Assembly: GCA_009809945.1 (NCBI GenBank)
Contig: WTPW01000786.1
Location: 244,136-308,135 of the forward strand
DNA: 64,000 bases
DNA from: Gigaspora margarita
Lineage: Eukaryota; Glomeromycota; Glomeromycetes; Diversisporales; Gigasporaceae
Reading direction: 5' to 3'
Shown here: piece by piece, positions 21,640 to 33,547 of the stretch
How positions within the stretch are numbered: the stretch's first letter is position 1
Layout: each line of letters begins with the position of its first letter
Position numbers and translations under genes: made by a program
The notes under the pieces: model-generated
Database searches by the model: none
What the model saw: only the letters and a program-made list of their open reading frames with translations
Told to the model about the DNA's origin: nothing

Positions 21640-24185
21640 AAACAATAAACTTCTATTTGCAATATCTGTTCTAGTTATAGTAGAGAGACATCATATTGTA
21701 GATACTTTTTAAAAATTTGTACAAATCTAAATACATTAGCAAAAAAAAATATGCATAAACCTCTGTAAGTTTTTATGCAAGTATAAATTTATAAAAAATA
21801 TGATTAGTTCAAAGTATTATGTAGAAGTAATAATTATGAAAGTTTATACTATAGTAACTTCAAAGTATTACAAAGATGTAATAATTACAGATATTTACAG
21901 TATAGTAAATTCGAAATATAGCAAAACTATTACAAATAACAAATATTGAAACTGGCAAAAACTGGTTAAAACTGGTATAAATCAATGAAATATTACAATC
22001 AATTAATAATAATATTTATATAATCATACTATTTGCAAAATTTTTAAATATTTTACAGATTTTTGCAAGTTTTCACAAGATTACACAATTTATTATAAAA
22101 TTATATATATATTTTTTTTATACATTATATTTTAAATTTTTAATATATTTTTATTATATTATTATATATTCTTTACAAAAAAAAATAAAAAAACAATAAA
22201 AAAAAATAAAACTAAAAAATAAAACTGAAAAAAAATCAAAAAAATAGTTTTTTTTAGTTTTAACTATTATATTTGCTCATATTTGCTACTTCTTGCAAAG
22301 TGCTAGAGAAATTAAAGTTGGCTATTATTTTTCTTTTTTGTTTTAACAATTATTTTTGCTTATATTGAAAATGAAAAAATAGTAACTACTTTTGCACTTC
22401 ATCGCATAATACTAGCTCTACACACTTATTTTTCTTACTTTGCAGTTAGCTATTATTTCTCTTCTTTGTTTTAACAATTATATTTGCTTATATTTGCTAC
22501 TTTCTAAAATAGTAGAGAAGTAAAAAAATAACAAAAAAAGATGAAACCAAAAAAATAGTAATATTTTAAACTACTTTTGTACTTCATCGCATAATACTAG
22601 CTCTACATACTTATTTTCCTCACCCTGCAGTTAGCTTTACTCATATTTGCTATTTTCTAAAAATAGTAGAAAAGTAAAAAAAAAACTATTTTTCAAAAGT
22701 GTTAAAGTTTTTGCAAATTGTTGAAAAATCTAATATATTTTTGCAAAGTAGTAAAGAAGTTAGGGTTGGTGTTCTTGTAAAGTTCCAGAAAAGTCAAATT
22801 GTTTCTTGCAAAGTTCTAAAGAAAGTTAGGAATAAATAAAATAAAATAAAAGTAAAAAAATAAGCAAAAAAAAAAACTAAAAAACAAAATATATAAGCAA
22901 ACTTAAAAAAAAAATTAAATGAAGCCCCAAATCTTTATTTCTTTGAAATAAGAGTTCAAATTTAGAAATTGCTAAAACCTAGTTGTGTTTTGTAAAGTGC
23001 TTGGTTAACTAGTGAAAACTTGCAAAAACTTGTATATAACTAAATTATTTCTTTAAAGAAGTATGTTTTTGCAAAGTACCAGAATATAATAAATTAATAA
23101 AAAAAAAAAAACAAAAAAACAAAAAGTATTAAACAAGAAAATAAATAAGTGAAAACTTGTTCTAACTTGCTCTAACTAAATTATTTCTCTAAAGAAGCAT
23201 TCTTGAAGATTTAGAAGAGTTCTTGCAAAGTATCAGAAGTTTGAATTGGTTTGTAAAGATATATTGGTATACTTGCATAGTTCTGAAAAGTTGTTGGTTT
23301 TCTTTCAAAAGACTAGTGTTCTTGTAAAGTGCCAAATAAAATAAAAAAAAATTAAAAAATAAATAAAAAAAAACAAAATAAAAAAAAACAAAATGAAAAC
23401 CAAAAAAAACAAAACAAAATAAAAAAACAAATGAAATAAAAAAAAAAACAATATAGATAATCTAATTTATAAACAAAAGATCTTGTATAATACAAAATTT
23501 TATCAATATATCATACAAAATTTTGAACCATTTCAAAAATATAGTTCAATGTGCGCTTGGTATGACCAGGTTACAGATCTACTGATCCAGCTTGGTTTCC
23601 CAATTCTAAAATATTTTAAAATATTTAAAATATTTCAAACTATTTAGAAACTACTAATAAATATGATAATAATTAATTAGCAGATATATAATGATTTATA
23701 TTTTAATTATTATATAATATTTATCAATTATAGATATATATCAATTTATAACTTCCAGTTCTAAAATATTTCAAAAAAATTCAAAATATTTCAATTTTCT
23801 TATACACTATAAGAAAATCATAAATTTAAATAAAATTTTTATATAAATTTACAATTTTCTTATACACTATAAGAAAATTGTAAATTATATAAAAATTTTA
23901 TATAAATTTACAATTTTCTTATATACTGTAAGGCTTATATAGTTTTATACTAAATTTTATATAAGTTTATGATTTTCTTACATGCTATAAAAACTTATAT
24001 AAGATTATACATACTAATATATATAAGATATAATACTAAAAATGAAAATATAAATTCTTTAAATCTATATTTTTAAATAAAAAAAGTTTAAAAAATTCTA
24101 TACAATAGTTTTTAAAATAATTAAGTTTAAATAAAATTTAGAAAGTTTCCACTATGGAGAAAAACATTTTATTTAAACAAATGGA
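21640..24185. other. Long AT-rich gene-free region with internal duplications
   Basis: About 22260-22700 holds two to three copies of a unit of roughly 190 bp (..GTTTTAACAATTATATTTGC..TACTTTTGTACTTCATCGCA..). About 22720-23340 repeats GTTCTTGCAAAGTGCTAGAGAAG-like phrases. About 23800-23960 holds three units with CAATTTTCTTATACACTATAAG that form hairpins. No coding frame. Confidence 0.5.
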
Positions 24186-24189
24186 TTAA

Positions 24190-24415
24190 GGGTGACTTTT
24201 TGAATACCTGACATTTGTTATATTGATAAGGATACAACTAGCTATACATACAACTATTGGTTGTCTAATTTAAGTAGTCCACCCAAAGGTTCTATATTAG
24301 TTGCTATATTTGCAACCCAACTAGAGGGTTGTCTATTTAAACCCTCTGGTCTCTGCTTTACCTGCTAATTCTACTTGTATCACCAGTACAATTCTTTGTT
24401 ACATAAGTCAGATAG
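24190..24415 (-). mobile_element. Fragment of SINE family B (3' part)
   Basis: The reverse complement carries AGAGGGTTTAAATAGACAA, CTAGTTGGGTTGCAAATATA and GACAACCAATAGTTGTATG, matching the 3' third of the long SINE copies at 47769-49077 and 55409-56431. The head is absent. Confidence 0.6.
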
Positions 24416-24559
24416 ATTATCTCAGATGCTTGCAAAATCTCTAGAACTAATTTATTCTCATGAAAAATTTAAAATTTTATATTAGTATGATTTTCTAAAT
24501 TTTACTATATTTTAATAGTAATTAAGAAGAATCAACAACTCCTTTGTGAAGAATAGTGT

Positions 24560-26540
24560 AAACAAGCTTATACTAATTAGAGCAAGTACTCATTTAACAA
24601 ATAATAAGCAAAAGAAAGAATGGATCTGAACAAAAGTCACTTTAACAAATGACTAAGTTCTAGGTAGAGTAATAAAAAAAAGGAAAAAAAAAAGTTTATA
24701 AGCATTGGGTTCTGCCAGATAACTTATTACAAATTAATGAAGAAGTAACCAAATGAAGAGGATATATTTTTTAGAACTATAAAGAAGATCTTAGCATTGG
24801 AACCTGTCTAATTAAGACAAAAAAAGAAAAGATTTTCTTGACTATTCCAAATCTTATAGGAGAAGAAGATAGAAGGAAAAAATTAGATATCCTACCTATA
24901 AATTATGGATTCCATTTAGGGAAAGACAGACTATGGGTTAACAAAAGTACAATTAAGGATATAGCAAAAGTAGAATGTTTAGAAATTGAGATGATTAAGA
25001 AAGAAAATTTGATATAGATATAGAAAATAGGTTGATTAAAAACCTAAAAAAAAATATAGTTTATAAGAAAGAAGAACTAGTCTACTATACCAATAGTTTT
25101 TGTAAGATAGAGCAGAAATTAAATAAACAAGAACTAAGTATAAGATGGGTTCAAGTAGATAAAAAAGAAAATGTATTATTAGAACAATTAAATCTTAAAG
25201 TAATAGAATGGTTCTCATCTATACATGTAGAACTATTTGCAATTTGAACAGTTTTGCTAGTGATTCCAAACAAACGTAAAGTAAAGATCTTGACAGATAG
25301 CGAAAAGGCTATTAAATGTATTGAAAAAGGCCTTAGGCACATAGTAGACAAGCAGATTCTCAAAAGTAAAAGTTTTCCTATCATCGCTAGTATAAAAGCC
25401 CTCATTAAGAAGAAAAAGATCAACCTGAAATTAGCTAAAGTACAAGTGCACAAAGACAATAAATGAAACACACTTGCAGACAAACTAGCTAGAAAGGAAA
25501 GATCAGGAAAAAGTTCCATTAACACCAACTTAATTGATAGTGAAGCATATACTTTTACCTAGTATTGTTACAGGACAGCTTTGGACAATGATTTGGACAA
25601 TTTTGGACAATTTTGAACAATTAAATAAAGTAAAATTACTTAACATTTTATTATAATAACCTATTTTAATTTTAACTAAAATGTGTTTAGCACCTAAAAA
25701 TATATATAGTTATGTATTTTTTAGATAGATTTATTAATTATTAAAGCCTAGACAAGCTTTGGACAATCTTGGATGTTTGGACAATTTTGAATGTGAACAA
25801 GCCAAAAAAGGCTATGGACAACCAAAATGTACAACACTACTTTTACCTCTATTTGGCAAGACCATAAAATTGAAATATCATTAAAGCCTTTATAAAAGCA
25901 ATCGATATCGCAGAATCCAAAGCCAAATAGTACTGCTCTGAACCTTATAGAAAACTAGAACCTAATACTATTGAAGAAAATTTCTATTAGAAACTCTTCT
26001 AAAAATGTCTTAAAGAGTTCAAAAGGATCACTTGTAACTTATTAAGGAAAAGTAACAGGAAGTCTTTTCTAATTAAATGTCTATCTGAAAACCTACTAGT
26101 ACTTGAACTATTGAAATACAGAAAATCTAATATTTACACGATAGCAGTTTGTACAAGTTGTAAAGCTAATAAGACAGAAAACCTGAAACATTTGGTTAAG
26201 TATCAAGCTAATGAAAGTATAGAACACAGGAAGAACATACAAGTTTGGATAAAGTAACAAAACTAGTTAAAGAAAAATACAAGAGGGAGTTATCAGAAGA
26301 AGCTCTTGTCTCCATTTTATGAAAAAAGAATATAGAAAAGAAATATGATATTCAGGAAATGATTTGTATAAGTCTAATACCTTTTAAAATTTACTATAAT
26401 CTTATAAGCTTAGAACTTAAAAGAATGCTTATAGAAGAATTATTAGAGGGTTTTGTACGTCTCAGATGAAACTTGTTTTATGAAAGAATTTGAAAAGAGC
26501 ACTATAAGTGAACAATCGTATAGGAAAGAAAAAATAGTAT
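24560..26540 (+). pseudogene. LINE remnant: connection domain and RNase H, split by a MITE
   Basis: About 24700-25010 reads KHWVLPDNLLQINEEVTK, TGA, RGYIF, TAG, NYKEDLSIGTCLIKT, then LPINYGFHLGKDRLWVNKST. This is the region that precedes RNase H in fungal LINEs. RNase H follows at about 25060-25560: YYTNSFCK (canonical TDGS, Asp to Asn), VELFAI, TGA (25245-25247), TVLLVIP, KILTDSEKAI (catalytic Asp kept), HKDNK, TGA (25464-25466), NTLADKLARKE. The two TGA codons replace Trp (AIWT, KWN). A family-1 MITE interrupts the frame at 25560 and the frame resumes in register after it (..EAYTFT | SIWQDHKIEI..). Sequence to about 26540 is increasingly broken. The product would be inactive. Confidence 0.65.
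25560..25839 (+). mobile_element. hAT-type MITE family 1, copy 4, inside a LINE RNase H
   Basis: 280 bp, TAGTATTGTTACAGGACAGC to ..ACAACACTA, flanked by perfect 8-bp duplications CTTTTACC at 25552-25559 and 25840-25847. Excising the element and one duplication restores the host reading frame. Confidence 0.85.
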
Positions 26541-27090
26541 CACAAACAAGAAAAAAGAAAGAACCATACAAAGAGAAAAAAGAAGCTGGTCATTCTCAAT
26601 AAAAAGGAAAAAATAGCAGAGACTAAAAAGAGAAGAAATCTGAAGATCTGCCAGAGATTGGTAGAAGTCAAGAAAGGAATCAAAGTTTGCTAGAAAAAAG
26701 AGAACATGACCGAATTCTAAAAGATGAAATTGCTATAAAAACTAATATTTTTTTGAGCAATTTTATAATTAAAGGTACCATTTTAGATACACAAATCTAA
26801 TGGTTTGACAAAAGTTCTAAATCATATGATTTAGTATGATGAGTCACATCTAGGTACCATTAAGGCAACCGGGTGGGATCAGACTTACACTTTAAGATAT
26901 AATAGTTTAATAATCAATAGATTTAGTTTATTGTACCTAGATTAAATTAATAAAGTACTGACAAGATCATCAAAGAATTAAAAAAAAATAGTAATTAAAC
27001 TTATTAAATATAGTAATATATAAACTTAATTTTTTATCAAGTCAACTAGCAATTTTTTTTAAATAAAGTTATTTAGTATAACAAATTATA
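26541..27090. other. Region without a clear gene
   Basis: Lys/Glu-coding low complexity to about 26720, then a less repetitive stretch (GGTACCATTAAGGCAACCGGGTGGG near 26867) that I do not recognise. The last 90 bases belong to an older inverted-repeat element into which the Ty3 element inserted; its other end lies at about 35350-35460. Confidence 0.4.
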
Positions 27091-27095
27091 TATAT

Positions 27096-27672
27096 TGTAA
27101 TATAGTAACTTTTAGGCAAGAAACTATATCACTTGACTTAACATGTAAGAGGGTAAGAAATGTGTATAATAACCAAATAATTTAATAATCCAAAAGAAAA
27201 TAAAGGTTCTTTATACGATGGATAAAAGATCAGAGAACATAAAGGCAATGGCTTTATATTTTATAGGATAATATCAGTTTATTAAATATAAGATTTTTAA
27301 GTACAAATATTTTTATAATTGAAAAGAATTAAAGAACAGGACCTGCTTTGTTTTGGGAAAAAAGGCAGGGTTTATATATCTGTAGAAACTTGGGATTTTC
27401 ATAATAATGTACTAAGATATCGTACTAAGATATCGTACTAAGATATCGTACTAAGATAACGTACTAAGATATCATACTATAATAACATACTATGATAACG
27501 TACATGATAACGTACTATGATAACGTACTAAGATATCATATTATCATAGAAATTATAATGAAAAGAGCTTCCTTTTTAGAACAGAAGAAAGTTTTTCTAC
27601 TAAAATTAATACTACAGATTTGATTGGTTCAATAAAATTTATACTAATCTTAATATTTTTACTAATATAACA
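27096..27672 (-). repeat. 3' LTR of the Ty3 element
   Basis: 577 bp, TGTAATATAG at the left and ACTAATATAACA at the right (TGTTATATTAGT..ACA on the minus strand). Near-identical to the 5' LTR outside the minisatellite. Confidence 0.9.
27412..27540. repeat. 13-bp minisatellite (GTACTAAGATATC) in the 3' LTR
   Basis: About ten units of GTACTAAGATATC, degrading to GTACTATGATAAC towards the right. The 5' LTR array (about 34920-35090) is longer. Confidence 0.8.
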
Positions 27673-27686
27673 CTACTCCCTCCTTT
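27673..27686 (-). promoter_or_regulatory. Polypurine tract of the Ty3 element
   Basis: On the minus strand AAAGGAGGGAGTAG directly precedes the TGTTATATTAG of the 3' LTR, the standard place for plus-strand priming. Confidence 0.7.
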
Positions 27687-27771
27687 AAAAATTTTGCTCC
27701 GCAAAATAAAAAAAATATATATATATATAAAAATAAGTAAATACATAAATAAATAAATAATACTAAGAAAT

Positions 27772-28800
27772 TTAATTCATTAATAGTTCAAATTGTTCAG
27801 GAGATAGATTTTCTAAATCTGACACGTAAATTTCCAAAGAGTCGTATAAATTAACAAGACCGTATTTTTGGAATAGTGTGTATGTTCTTTTTAATAAAGC
27901 TTCATGAAATAGTAAATCTTCTTCATAGTAAGATTCTACTATTGTTTCTACTGGTAATTTGGCTTCAATAAGAGAAAATGGAGTGAACTTAGTAGTACCA
28001 TGCTTCATGGTTCGATAAGCTAATAATATTGAAGGTAGAATTTTGTCCTATTCTTTGTATTTATAACTTGTAAGTTTAGCGAGAGCTTCACCAATAGTTC
28101 TGTTGAATCGTTCAATTATTCCATTTGTTTGAGGTCGATATGCTGATGATTTATGATGTTTTATTTGAAGGTTTTGGCACAATTCTTTAATTACTTCACT
28201 CATAAAATTGGATCCTCAGTCAGAAAGTAATATGGTAGGGGTTCCATGTCGACAAACAATATCTTTATAAATAAATTTAGCTACAGTTGTAGCTTTTATA
28301 TCTGCTACGGCTCTTACTTCAGGCCATTTCGTTAAATAATCCATTGCAACAATAATATATCTGTTGCCTTGTTTAGTAGGTAGTAAAGGTCCTTTAATAT
28401 CAATTCCAACTCGATGGAATGGATATTTTACTTCTAGCGATTGTAGATTTTGTTGTTTTACTTCATGTCCTCTATGTTGGCAAATATCGCATGTTTGAAC
28501 ATATTCTTTAATATCATTATACATAGTAGGCCAAAAGTATCATTCTTTTATTTTGTTATAAGTCGTACTAATTCCCAAATGTACTCCTTGTTCATCATAT
28601 AATGTATATAAAATGAGATGTTTTTGGTCATTTTTGATTACTCTTTGATGTTTATCTTTGTTTCATCGATATAATTTATTATTTTCAATAAGATAGTTTT
28701 TAGCTTCTTTTTGGATTCGAGATTTTTCCTGTTTAGTAGTGTCCTTGTCAAATTGTAGAGTGGAAAGATATTGGTATAGTTGATTATATTGTTTTTTATC
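27772..28800 (-). pseudogene. Ty3 integrase, interrupted
   Basis: C-terminal part of the polyprotein. A chromatin-side Cys pair (CDICQH, end of the HHCC zinc region) leads into the core: VGIDIKGPL (first Asp), HGTPTILLSD then TGA at 28216-28218 where the family has Arg, then YRPQTNGIIERFNRT (catalytic Glu), KE, TAG at 28048-28050 (Trp), DKILPSILLAYRTMKHGTTK. All three DDE residues are present. Further stops are TGA 28540-28542 (before YFWP) and TGA 28663-28665 (LYR, stop, NKDKHQ). It ends at TAA/TAG near 27772 with FELLMN. It would join cDNA to the genome if intact. Confidence 0.8.
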
Positions 28801-30674
28801 CATTGTCCTTTAAATATTCAGGTAGGCGTGACAGAAAATCAGCATTTTTATTTCGGCTACTAGCTCGATATTTAATATCAAATTGGTATTCTTGTAGGGT
28901 TAGTCTCTATCTTGTAATCCTTTTGTTTCATTGATTGTACATGAATAAATAGCCATTGTAAAGCTTTATGATTAGTAATTAGAGTAAATTTCGTTTCATG
29001 AATATAGTGACAAAAGTATTTTACAGCCCAAATGACTGCTAAACATTCAAGTTCAACGGTACTATAGTTTTGTTCAGCAGGAGTTAGAGTTCGACTAGCG
29101 TAAGCAATTACATGCTCTCGACCATTTTTAATTTGGGATAGGACTGCACCAAGTTCTTGGTAAGAAGCGTCAGTGAATAGAATAAAGGGTTCAAAGTAAT
29201 CAGGGTATTGTAAAATAGGTGATTGAGTCAAACATTGTTTAAGCCAATCAAATACTTTTTGTTGTGGATCATCCCATTTAAATTCTTCATCTTTTTTAAG
29301 TAGTTTAAGTAAAGGTCCAGCCTTTTTAGAAAATCCTTCTATAAATCGGCGATAGTACGAAGCTAAGCCTAGGAAGGCTCTAAGTTGCGAAATATTTTTT
29401 GGGAGTGGAAGTTTATCGAGTTTGTTAATCTTTTGAGGGTCAGGTTTTATTCCTTCTATTCCAACTATATGACCAAGAAATTGCATTTCATTGGTACAGA
29501 AATGACATTTTTCTGGGTTAATTCTAAGGTTGGCATCCTTAATAAGATTGAATACTTCCTGAATATCTTTTATATGTTGTTCGAATGTTTCAGAATAAAT
29601 GTTGACATCATCGATGTATACCATAGCCTTCTTCCATAATACTGGTTGTAAAACAATATCCATAAGTCTTTGGAATGTAGAAGGGGCATTGCAGAGTCTG
29701 AATGGCATTACGTTGAATTCATAAAGACCAAATTTTGTTATAAAAGCAGTCTTTTCTTTGTCTTTTTCTTTTACTTCTACTTGCCAATATCCAGAGGTTA
29801 AATCAAGAAAAGTAAACCATTTAGCGTTTCCAAGATTATCCAACATTTCATCGATCCTTGGCAAAGGGTAAGTGTCCTTTTTAGTTGTACTATTTAGCTT
29901 CCTAAAATCAATACAAAATCGTAATTTTCCATTTTTCTTTTTAATTAGCACAACCAGAGAACTCCAAGGACTTTCTGATTTTCAAATTATGCCATCTTTT
30001 TCTATTAATTCTATTTCTTTTTGAATATGGTCTTGTTCGATAGGAGAGGCTCTATAAGCTCTTTGTTTAATAGGATATGAATCACCAGTATTTATACTAT
30101 GATATACCACGTTGGTTTTTCGTAGTTCTGAGAATTTTGTAGCGAATATATCTGAATTTTCAATTAATAATTTGGTTATTTTCTTCCTTTGTTGTTTATT
30201 GAGGTTATGTCCAATAAAGGTTGATTTGTCTTCAGTGATAGGAATAGAAATTTTCTGGTCTTCTTTCTTTTTGTCTTTTATTTTTTTAACTTCTGGTTGT
30301 ATTAGTTTGAATATTTCGTTTGGAGCAGGACTTAAAGGATTATTAATATTTTCAATCTTTACATTAGCAACTATTTGTTCATCAAGTTGAGAAAAGGTAT
30401 CTCCAATTTGGATAGTAGTATATATAGGTTCGATAAGATTGTTGTCTTCCTTTTCTAATTCTAATTCTTGGTTGGAATAATAATCCTTAAAGTTAATAGG
30501 ATATATGATATCAGGGTCTGTGATTCGTTGTTTACAAGAGATTGGAACATATTCTACTTGATCTGCAAGTCTGATATTCATAAATCTTCCATAGTAGTCA
30601 ATAATAGCATGGACTTTATCTAAATATTCATTTTCTAGAACTACATTATATTCTTTAGATTCTGTTACTAACAT
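28801..30674 (-). pseudogene. Ty3 reverse transcriptase / RNase H
   Basis: Two open blocks (29982-30674 and 28878-29951) are separated by TGA 29982-29984 in GII, stop, KSESPW, where the family has Arg. RT motifs: FCIDFRKLN, FLDLTSGYWQVEV, MPFRLCNAPSTFQRLM (canonical MPFGLCNAP, Gly to Arg), YIDDVNIYS (catalytic DD kept). RNase H: FTDAS, YSTVELECLA, then TNHKALQWL, where the catalytic Asp of TDHKAL is Asn. A frameshift near 28925 is followed by TAG 28907-28909 (Trp) and the tail QEYQFDIKYRAS..NADFLSRLPEYL to TAA near 28800. The changes leave the protein inactive. Confidence 0.85.
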
Positions 30675-30722
30675 ATCAACTAGTGTAATTTTTGTACCAA
30701 GTTGAATAGGAACATCCTTAAC

Positions 30723-30980
30723 TCAGCCTAGGGGAACAGATTTATGGCCTGTAATATCTACAACTTGGACATTACTTGGTTCATCAATATTTCTATCTAT
30801 TTTATCAAGAAAGCGCTTGGTAATTACACATCCTTTTGAACTAGTATCGATAAGAACATTAATTTCTTTTCCTAAAACTTCAGCAGTAGTAAATAATGCA
30901 TCTTTGACTTGATTATTTTCGAGATTTAAATCTATTTCATTCAAGTTCATTCCTAGTATTTCTATAGTTTCATTATATTC
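30723..30980 (-). pseudogene. Ty3 aspartic protease (retropepsin) domain
   Basis: Reads LFTTAEVLGKEINVLIDTSSK then GCVITKRFLDKI. The active-site motif is usually DTGA or DSGA; here it is DTSS, so the essential Gly is lost (consistent with GGT to AGT). TGA 30723-30725 follows PLG and the frame resumes VKDVPIQLGTKITLVDMLV into the RT region. A TAG also lies just upstream at about 30985. Confidence 0.7.
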
Positions 30981-30999
30981 CGTCTAGAGATTATAAAAT

Positions 31000-33209
31000 T
31001 TATCATCTATGTTATTGTTATTATTATAAGTTTTGTTATCTTCTTGGTCGAGGTCAAGTAATAAATCAATTTCATCCATGAGCATTGAATAACCATCTTC
31101 ATTGTTATTGTTTGATGAGGGTTTTTGGTCTTTAGCATGCTCACCCTCTAGAGATGCTATTTCTAGTTTAAATGTTGTCTTTGTTGGTTATTATCATTAT
31201 TATTATTATTGTTTTGATTGGGATTATTGTTATTGTTATAATTTTGGTTATTATTGTTATTGGGAGGAGGATTGTTATTGTTGTTATTATAATTATTATT
31301 ATTATAATTGTTATTGTTTCTTCGATTGTTATTATTGTTACAATTGTTATTTCGATTATAGTTGTTGTTATAATTGTTATTATTATTATTCCTCCAATTT
31401 TGATTTAAATGGCAGTTTCGAGTACTATGTCCCATTTGTTGACAGTTGGTACAGAATGGGGCAGAACAGTTAGCAGCGAAATGACCAGGGCGATTACATC
31501 TCAAGCAATTATTATTTCTTTGTTGAGATGGTTTGTAATTGTTGTTATTGTTATTTCTGTGGTTATTATTATTATTTCTATAATTATTGTTATTATTATT
31601 TTGAGATGAATTGTTTTGTTGCAGTTGAGAGTTTCAGTTTTGGTTATGATTCTGCATGGTTCTAGTAACATATTGAACCGCTTCCATTAAATCATCACAT
31701 AGACTATTTTGAGGTTGAATAGGTATGATGGATTGGTTTAAACCAGTATATCCTCTAAAAAATTGTGGTTGGTAAGTGGTAGGTAATAATGAGTATGCTG
31801 ATAGAGAATTTCCTTTGGAGTAGGCTACTTCAATAGCTTTGGCTTTGTTTACTACTTGGCTAATAGTTATAGGGTTTTCTGCTTGTACAGGTATTTGAAA
31901 TTCTTGTCTCAATCTATCTACAAATTGTCAAATTTTGTCTACTTCTGGGTAGTGATTATCTGGATCAACTCTTCGCCACAACTCTTCAAGAGCAGAATTA
32001 TAAGCATCTACAGTTTCTCCTGGTTTTTGTTTTCTACTCCTTAGGGTATAATGCCATTGTGATACTTTAAATGGATCTCTAAACTTTTTAGAGAAGAGGT
32101 GGACAAAGGAATGATTTTGATTGGCATCACTGTTCCAGTAAATAAAGTTAAACCGATTTTGATTGTACCAAGATAGAGCATTCCCTTTGAAGAAGTTAGG
32201 GACTATAGCGAGTCGTCAGTTTTCAGAAATATTATTTCCTACACATGCTCGGATAAAAGCTTCAACCTATTCAACTGGATCTTCATCCTGATTGCCTGAG
32301 AAGGTAGGGAAGTCAATCATTTTATACTCCTTTGAAGTAGTTGGTACAGTTGTTCTTTTAGTATTATTTTTAACGATTTCTTTTAATTCTTCTAATATAG
32401 TTTTTAGAGCATCTTGAGGGCTAAATTCATCTTCTTCATCATCATCACCTTCATTATTATTATTGTCTTCTTCATTATTATCTTCTTCATTGTTCCTTTC
32501 AGTGTTAGTTGACTGAATAGGCACTCGTCTATTTTCTGCACTTCTTTGGGAATTGTCATTTATGTATAGATTGGTTATTCTATCATCATCATTAAAATGA
32601 AGTAGATTATCATTCCGATCAGTTCGTCAATTATTGGCCCTTCCACCTTGAGACATGGTTAAATTTCCCAATTGACTAACAAGTCCAGAGAAAATATTAT
32701 CATTAAAGTAATTAGTACTTTGGGGTTTACCGATGGTTAAATCAATACCAAAGGTTTGAATATTATTGGTATCAATTAAATGGTCAGAAGTAGTTTGATA
32801 ATTATTATTATTATTGGAACTAGATGAACTGAATTCTTCTGGGGCAAGAATAGCTTTACTATCTTTAATAGTTTCCTTTATTCGTTCAAGAGTTTGTCGG
32901 GTATTATATAAGCTTTGCTGTATTTGACGATAGTTTTGTTCAATTTGTTTAGTTATAGTAGTTTCAGATAAATAAGAAGGATGAGAGAACGTAGAGTTTC
33001 TTTCGAAGTTTTTTTCAGATTTTTCTTCAGGATTGTTTCTTTCAGAGTTTTCTTCAAAGTTCTCATTGGAATGGTTATCAAGATTAATAGCTCCATTGGA
33101 ATCTTCTGAATTATTTGAATTATTTGTTTCTACTATTTCTGTTGGTATCGGAGATTCAAGAAATCCACAGGTTTGTTGCCACTTTTCAATTACATCTGGT
33201 ACAATTAAA
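31000..33209 (-). pseudogene. Ty3 gag with two CCHC zinc knuckles and Asn-rich tract
   Basis: Reading down from about 33209: a Ser/Asn/Glu-rich region, an acidic run (EEDNNEEDNNNNEGDDDEED, about 32455-32400), then the retrotransposon gag domain from DFPTFSGNQDEDPVE, TAG 32267-32269 (Trp), VEAFIRACVGN, TGA, RLAIVPNFFKGNALSWY, to RKQKPGETVDAYNSALEELW. A proline-poor spacer follows, then two CX2CX4HX4C knuckles, CNRPGHFAANC and CTNCQQMGHSTRNC (about 31400-31500), and 80 residues of Asn/Tyr repeats coded by AAY runs. A frame change near 31160 precedes a linker that ends before the protease. The knuckles would bind packaged RNA. Confidence 0.8.
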
Positions 33210-33539
33210 TTAAATTCTTGTGGAGGTTGGTTGTTTTAATAGCGAATAGTGGTTATTAAGTGATAGATATGAAGGTGTTAAATCTTCAGTTATACATAAT
33301 CGAAAGGCGTCGTTAAAATAGTCAATAGTGCAAGCAGAAAGGTTTTCAGTCTTATAAGTAGGGTGAAACCAATTCCAAAATCTATAAAATTCGTCGGTAA
33401 TAAAGAATTCGTCGGTAGGATGACAATTAGGACAGCTGGGATCAGGTCTTTCACAATATCTTCTTCTACTTATTGCTCGATTAGTTTCGTGCAGGAAATT
33501 ATGATTAGCTATTCGTTGCTTGTATTGGTCAATATTCAT
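33210..33539 (-). CDS. Ty3 leader ORF 2, unrecognised
   Basis: An intact 109-residue ORF from ATG 33539 (MNIDQYKQRIANHN). It has a possible metal site CERPDPSCPNCHPTDEF and aromatic-rich FYRFWNWFHPTY. It lies between leader ORF 1 and gag on the same strand, 8 bases after ORF 1, in a different frame. It ends ..SLLKQPTSTRI at TAA, and the frame after that flows into gag. It may be a gag N-terminal extension separated by a shift. No known domain. Open despite the decay of its neighbours. Confidence 0.5.
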   Translation of the reverse strand: MNIDQYKQRIANHNFLHETNRAISRRRYCERPDPSCPNCHPTDEFFITDEFYRFWNWFHPTYKTENLSACTIDYFNDAFRLCITEDLTPSYLSLNNHYSLLKQPTSTRI

Positions 33540-33547
33540 AAAGAGTT

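Noticed and set aside
25151..25528. 125-residue minus-strand Leu/Ser-rich frame
   Set aside because: Antisense to the LINE RNase H domain.
27412..27540. CRISPR-like array
   Set aside because: The 13-bp units are contiguous without spacers and lie in an LTR.
31102..31609. Plus-strand frames rich in Tyr/Cys or Ile/Val
   Set aside because: They are antisense reads of the AAY-rich Asn tract of gag on the minus strand.
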